Origin: Chloroflexota bacterium
GTDB taxonomy: Bacteria > Chloroflexota > Dehalococcoidia > Lucifugimonadales > JADFKI01
NCBI GenBank assembly: GCA_022565015.1
Contig: JADFKI010000196.1
Location: forward strand, 1-7,432
Reading direction: 5' to 3'
Length of the DNA: 7,432 nucleotides
The notes beneath the pieces are model-generated. The model worked only from the letters and a program-made list of their open reading frames with translations, did no database searches and had not been told where the DNA came from. The position numbers and the translations under genes are program-made. Below, in pieces: positions 5,549 through 7,432 of this stretch (position 1 is the first letter of the stretch; each line of letters starts with the position of its first letter).

Positions 5549-5974
5549 TTAGTCCAACTCCGCCCCCGGCCGCCAACCCCAGAACTCGATGGCATGGTTA
5601 TCCGGGTCTGAAACGTAGAGGTGCAGCGACCCATCACCGTGTGGCATGGGGCCGTCGACACGATAGCCCGCGTCCTGGAGTCGCTTGGCCAGATCCTGGA
5701 CATCGTCCTGGTGCACGGCGATTACCGGATGGGTCGGCGCGACCTCGTTGCCAAAGTAGCTCGCGCTTCTCTCCGGTGCAAGAAAGTCGCTCTTCCACTC
5801 ACCCGGCTCCCACAGCCCCAGGTAGCGCCTATCTCCCATCTTGACAATGCGGGCGCGTTCCCCGACGTCGATGTCGGTCATCTCCATGCCGAGCAGGTCG
5901 ACGTAGAACTCGACGGCGCGATGAATGTCGGATACTACGATGGCCAGCTCAGCGATGCCGTAATATCTTGTCAC
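5549..5974 (-). CDS. VOC/glyoxalase-superfamily protein
   Basis: This 141-aa single-chain protein has two beta-alpha-beta-beta-beta modules. The first is GIAELAIVVSDIHRAVEFYVDLLGM (6-30), the second THPVIAVHQDDVQDLAKRLQDAGY (81-104), ending SDPDNHAIEFWG (122-133). His82 and Glu130 sit at the usual second-module metal positions; the first-module ligand, normally His, is Glu9 here. VOC members include glyoxalase I, methylmalonyl-CoA epimerase, extradiol dioxygenases and fosfomycin-resistance enzymes; the sequence does not decide among them. The start is GTG 5974 (MTRYYG) with AGGGG 8 nt upstream. The preceding dehydrogenase stop is only 10 bp away, so the two genes are co-transcribed and probably translationally coupled. 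Its TAA at 5551-5549 lies in the target duplication of the MITE-like element. Cytoplasmic; reaction unknown. Confidence 0.82.
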   Translation of the reverse strand: MTRYYGIAELAIVVSDIHRAVEFYVDLLGMEMTDIDVGERARIVKMGDRRYLGLWEPGEWKSDFLAPERSASYFGNEVAPTHPVIAVHQDDVQDLAKRLQDAGYRVDGPMPHGDGSLHLYVSDPDNHAIEFWGWRPGAELD

Positions 5975-5984
5975 CTGTAAGCCC

Positions 5985-6968
5985 CTAAGCCAGGCCGTCC
6001 GGCGGCACCGCCGATTCCGGCTCCTGTCCCTTCGCGACGCGGTCGGCGTTGTATATGGCGAATCCCCGGCTGCGCTCCGTCGCCTCCTGGGCGAACGAGG
6101 CCATGTGTGGCGTGATGAGGACGTTGTCGAATTCGAGCAGCGGGTTGTCCGCGGGAGTCGGCTCGACCTCGGTAACGTCCAGGCCGGCCGCCGCGATCTT
6201 CTTGTCCTGCATGGCCCTGACCAGGGCCGCCTCGTCGACGACGGGACCGCGGCAGGCGTTGATTAGAATCGCCGTGGGCTTCATCATGTCGAACTCGGCG
6301 TCGCTGATCATATGGAAAGTGCTGGCGTTTAGAGGGACGTGCAGCGTGATTATGTCCGACGTGCGCAGCAGCTCTTCCCTGGAGACGGACGTGACGTCCA
6401 GGCCCTCCAGGAACTCGTCCGGCGGCGTGATGACGTCGCTGTAGATTACGTCGCACTCCCAGCCGTGGAGCCGCTTGGCGACCCTGTGGCCGATTCGTCC
6501 CAGACCGATGATGCCGACGGTCTTTCCGGCTATTTCGTTGGCCTGGTAGTACCACTTGGCGCGAATGTCGGACGTCCATGTCCCGGCCCGCACCGAGTTG
6601 AACTGGAGCTGAAGCTTTCGCACGGTGCTGATCAGCAGACCCATCGTATGCTCGGCTACCGATATCGCGTTGCCGCCGCCGTTGTTGGAGACCGTGATGC
6701 CGAGCTCACCCAGGGCCAGCTTGTCGATCATGTTGGTCCCCGCGCTGACTGTCTGGACGAGGCGTACGCTCGGAGTCAGCCGTGCCAGCTCAACGGTGTA
6801 CACGGAAGGCGTAACGATCACCGAAGTGACTCCGTCGAGCTCCCTGGCCTGGTCTTCGATCGACTGAGTCGAGTCTATCCACTTCAGCTCCGCGCCGTCG
6901 GGCGCCAGTTTCTGGAAAAGCTCCAGCTGGTCTCTATTCGGCGCCAGGTTCGCAATCTTATCGCTCAT
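5985..6968 (-). CDS. D-isomer-specific 2-hydroxyacid dehydrogenase
   Basis: This 327-aa NAD-dependent enzyme interconverts a 2-oxoacid and a D-2-hydroxyacid. The NAD motif is GIIGLGRIG (152-160), with Asp178 after the next strand favouring NAD. The catalytic triad is Arg240 (NACRGPVVDE), Glu269 (DVTEVEP) and His288 (ITPHMASF), in the classical order and spacing. The substrate loop VSAGTNMID (74-82) has the Ala-Gly-Thr/Asn form seen in glyoxylate/hydroxypyruvate and phosphoglycerate dehydrogenase relatives. There is no ACT or other regulatory domain, so it is not full-length SerA. The start is ATG 6968 with GGAGG 4 nt upstream (minus strand, 6973-6977). It is first in a leftward operon with the VOC gene, behind its own promoter. 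A role in disposal of a small hydroxyacid is likely; the exact substrate is not readable. Confidence 0.9.
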   Translation of the reverse strand: MSDKIANLAPNRDQLELFQKLAPDGAELKWIDSTQSIEDQARELDGVTSVIVTPSVYTVELARLTPSVRLVQTVSAGTNMIDKLALGELGITVSNNGGGNAISVAEHTMGLLISTVRKLQLQFNSVRAGTWTSDIRAKWYYQANEIAGKTVGIIGLGRIGHRVAKRLHGWECDVIYSDVITPPDEFLEGLDVTSVSREELLRTSDIITLHVPLNASTFHMISDAEFDMMKPTAILINACRGPVVDEAALVRAMQDKKIAAAGLDVTEVEPTPADNPLLEFDNVLITPHMASFAQEATERSRGFAIYNADRVAKGQEPESAVPPDGLA

Positions 6969-6982
6969 TGTTCCTCCTGAAA

Positions 6983-6994
6983 GCCTGTACAGGC
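6983..6994. promoter_or_regulatory. 12-bp perfect palindrome in the dehydrogenase leader (possible operator)
   Basis: GCCTGTACAGGC is self-complementary over all 12 bp. It lies between the predicted transcription start (about 7007) and the Shine-Dalgarno of the hydroxyacid dehydrogenase, where a repressor would act as a roadblock. The core TGTACA fits the GT...AC half-sites common for FadR-type GntR regulators. No regulator gene is in the window to link with it. Confidence 0.45.
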
Positions 6995-7013
6995 GTTGCT
7001 ATTGGCTGGGCGC

Positions 7014-7042
7014 ATTATACGTCGCACGCACATTCGGGGCAA
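7014..7042 (-). promoter_or_regulatory. sigma70-type promoter of the hydroxyacid dehydrogenase / VOC operon
   Basis: On the minus strand TTGCCC (7042-7037, 4 of 6 to consensus) and a perfect TATAAT (7019-7014) are separated by 17 bp. The predicted start near 7007 gives a leader of about 39 nt to ATG 6968, containing the 12-bp palindrome and the ribosome site. Confidence 0.65.
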
Positions 7043-7092
7043 GCGCGGGCTGTCACCGGCGAAAACGTGAGGCCTAGAATTGTCGACTGGGC

Positions 7093-7432
7093 TCACACTT
7101 TCAGCTTCCGGTACACCTCCTTGACCTTCTCATCCAGAGTATCGAACCCCACCCAGTCGGCGTATCTGTCGCTCAGAGCATTGACTACAGTTGCAGAGGC
7201 GTCGCTCTCACTCCGCCCTTCTTGTATTGAGGCTCGCGTGTTTTCGACCAGGTCACGTATGAAGTCACGAGATTCTACGATCCCGTCATGGTCCCCGATG
7301 GCTCCGTGCCCCGATACAAATTGTTTCACATCCAATGCAACTATCCCGTCGTCGGTGTCGGGCCATTAGGCCGGATAGCTGTCTCCGAGGTAAGGGACCC
7401 TTCGGTCCTGAATCACATCGCCGGCGAATATC
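7093..7432 (-). pseudogene. MBL-fold hydrolase, C-terminal part with an in-frame TAA (5' part outside window)
   Basis: Read leftward from the window edge, the frame gives IFAGDVIQDRRVPYLGDSY then P-A, a TAA at 7368-7366, and in the same frame WPDTDDGIVALDVKQFVSGHG and on to a TGA at 7095-7093. Both sides look like one metallo-beta-lactamase-fold protein: A-G-D supplies the bridging metal Asp, and S-G-H-G supplies the last metal His followed by the family's C-terminal helices. Because there is no frame change, one substitution (for example GAA or CAA to TAA) explains the break. The 90 codons after the stop look undecayed, so the event is recent, or the base is an assembly error. A TTG at 7335 could restart translation, but the resulting 80-aa piece would lack the metal-binding core. 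An intact gene would be a hydrolase, perhaps acting on a thioester or lactone. Confidence 0.72.

Larger units (their letters stand above)
5380..5552. mobile_element. MITE-like element, 163 bp plus 5-bp target duplication
   Basis: The perfect 14-bp terminal inverted repeats are TAACTATCTCAAAA at 5385-5398 and TTTTGAGATAGTTA at 5534-5547. Immediately outside each end is the direct repeat CTTAG (5380-5384 and 5548-5552), as expected for a target-site duplication; the true duplication could be shorter (TTAG). The interior has no credible gene, so the element must have moved using a transposase encoded elsewhere. It contains a REP-like motif and a strong hairpin. The left end is 3 bp after the GGT-like stop, and the right direct repeat supplies the TAA stop of the VOC gene. 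I cannot name the parent IS family; TTAG would fit the YTAR targets of some IS5-group elements. Confidence 0.8.

Noticed and set aside
5388..5576. 62-codon minus-strand frame inside the MITE-like element
   Set aside because: It spans an inverted repeat and the end of the VOC gene in another frame, with no start signal or domain; it is not a transposase remnant.
7366..7368. Recoding or stop read-through in the MBL gene
   Set aside because: TAA is not a selenocysteine or pyrrolysine codon, and other genes here end in TAA (2784-2786, 5551-5549). A mutation or base error is simpler.

Overview
The window is a GC-rich, densely packed bacterial chromosome segment of about 7.4 kb. It holds nine protein-coding loci (one cut by the left edge, one broken and cut by the right edge), one short non-autonomous mobile element, and three promoters that can be read from the sequence. 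The gene set is a UGSC-family protein, several small extended SDR dehydrogenases, a GGT-like amidohydrolase, a D-2-hydroxyacid dehydrogenase, a VOC protein and an MBL-fold hydrolase. Together with the intergenic repeat style, this resembles environmental Chloroflexota of the SAR202/Dehalococcoidia type. That placement is an inference from memory of gene families; no marker gene is present to prove it.

Layout, left to right. 1-265 (-): N-terminal part of a UGSC-family protein. 292-477 (-): a small coiled-coil, single-span membrane protein just upstream of it. 653-1408 (+): a uronate dehydrogenase-like SDR (SDR-A) behind a perfect TATAAT box. Its stop codon overlaps that of a convergent 129-aa HExxH protein (1405-1794, -). 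From 1911 a good sigma70-type promoter (TTGATA-17-TATAGT) reads into a rightward operon: a degenerate SDR (SDR-B, TTG start at 2061), a third SDR (SDR-C, 2802-3548) and a gamma-glutamyltransferase-fold hydrolase (GTG start at 3574, end 5376). A leftward two-gene operon faces it: D-2-hydroxyacid dehydrogenase (6968-5985) then VOC protein (5974-5549), driven by TTGCCC-17-TATAAT, with a 12-bp palindrome in the leader. At the right edge lies the C-terminal part of an MBL-fold hydrolase gene with an in-frame TAA.

Between the two converging operons sits a 163-bp MITE-like element with perfect 14-bp terminal inverted repeats and a 5-bp CTTAG direct repeat. It appears to have landed in a gap of only 4 bp between two stop codons without damaging either gene. 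It carries a REP-like palindromic repeat and a strong hairpin.

As a whole, this looks like a small catabolic locus for a sugar acid, hydroxyacid or amide-type organic compound. NAD-dependent dehydrogenases would oxidise hydroxyl or aldose groups, an Ntn-hydrolase would cleave an amide, and a hydroxyacid dehydrogenase plus a VOC protein would act on smaller acids. The substrate cannot be read from the sequence. The most unusual gene is SDR-B, which keeps the fold but has lost the catalytic Tyr and Lys and sits between two intact relatives.
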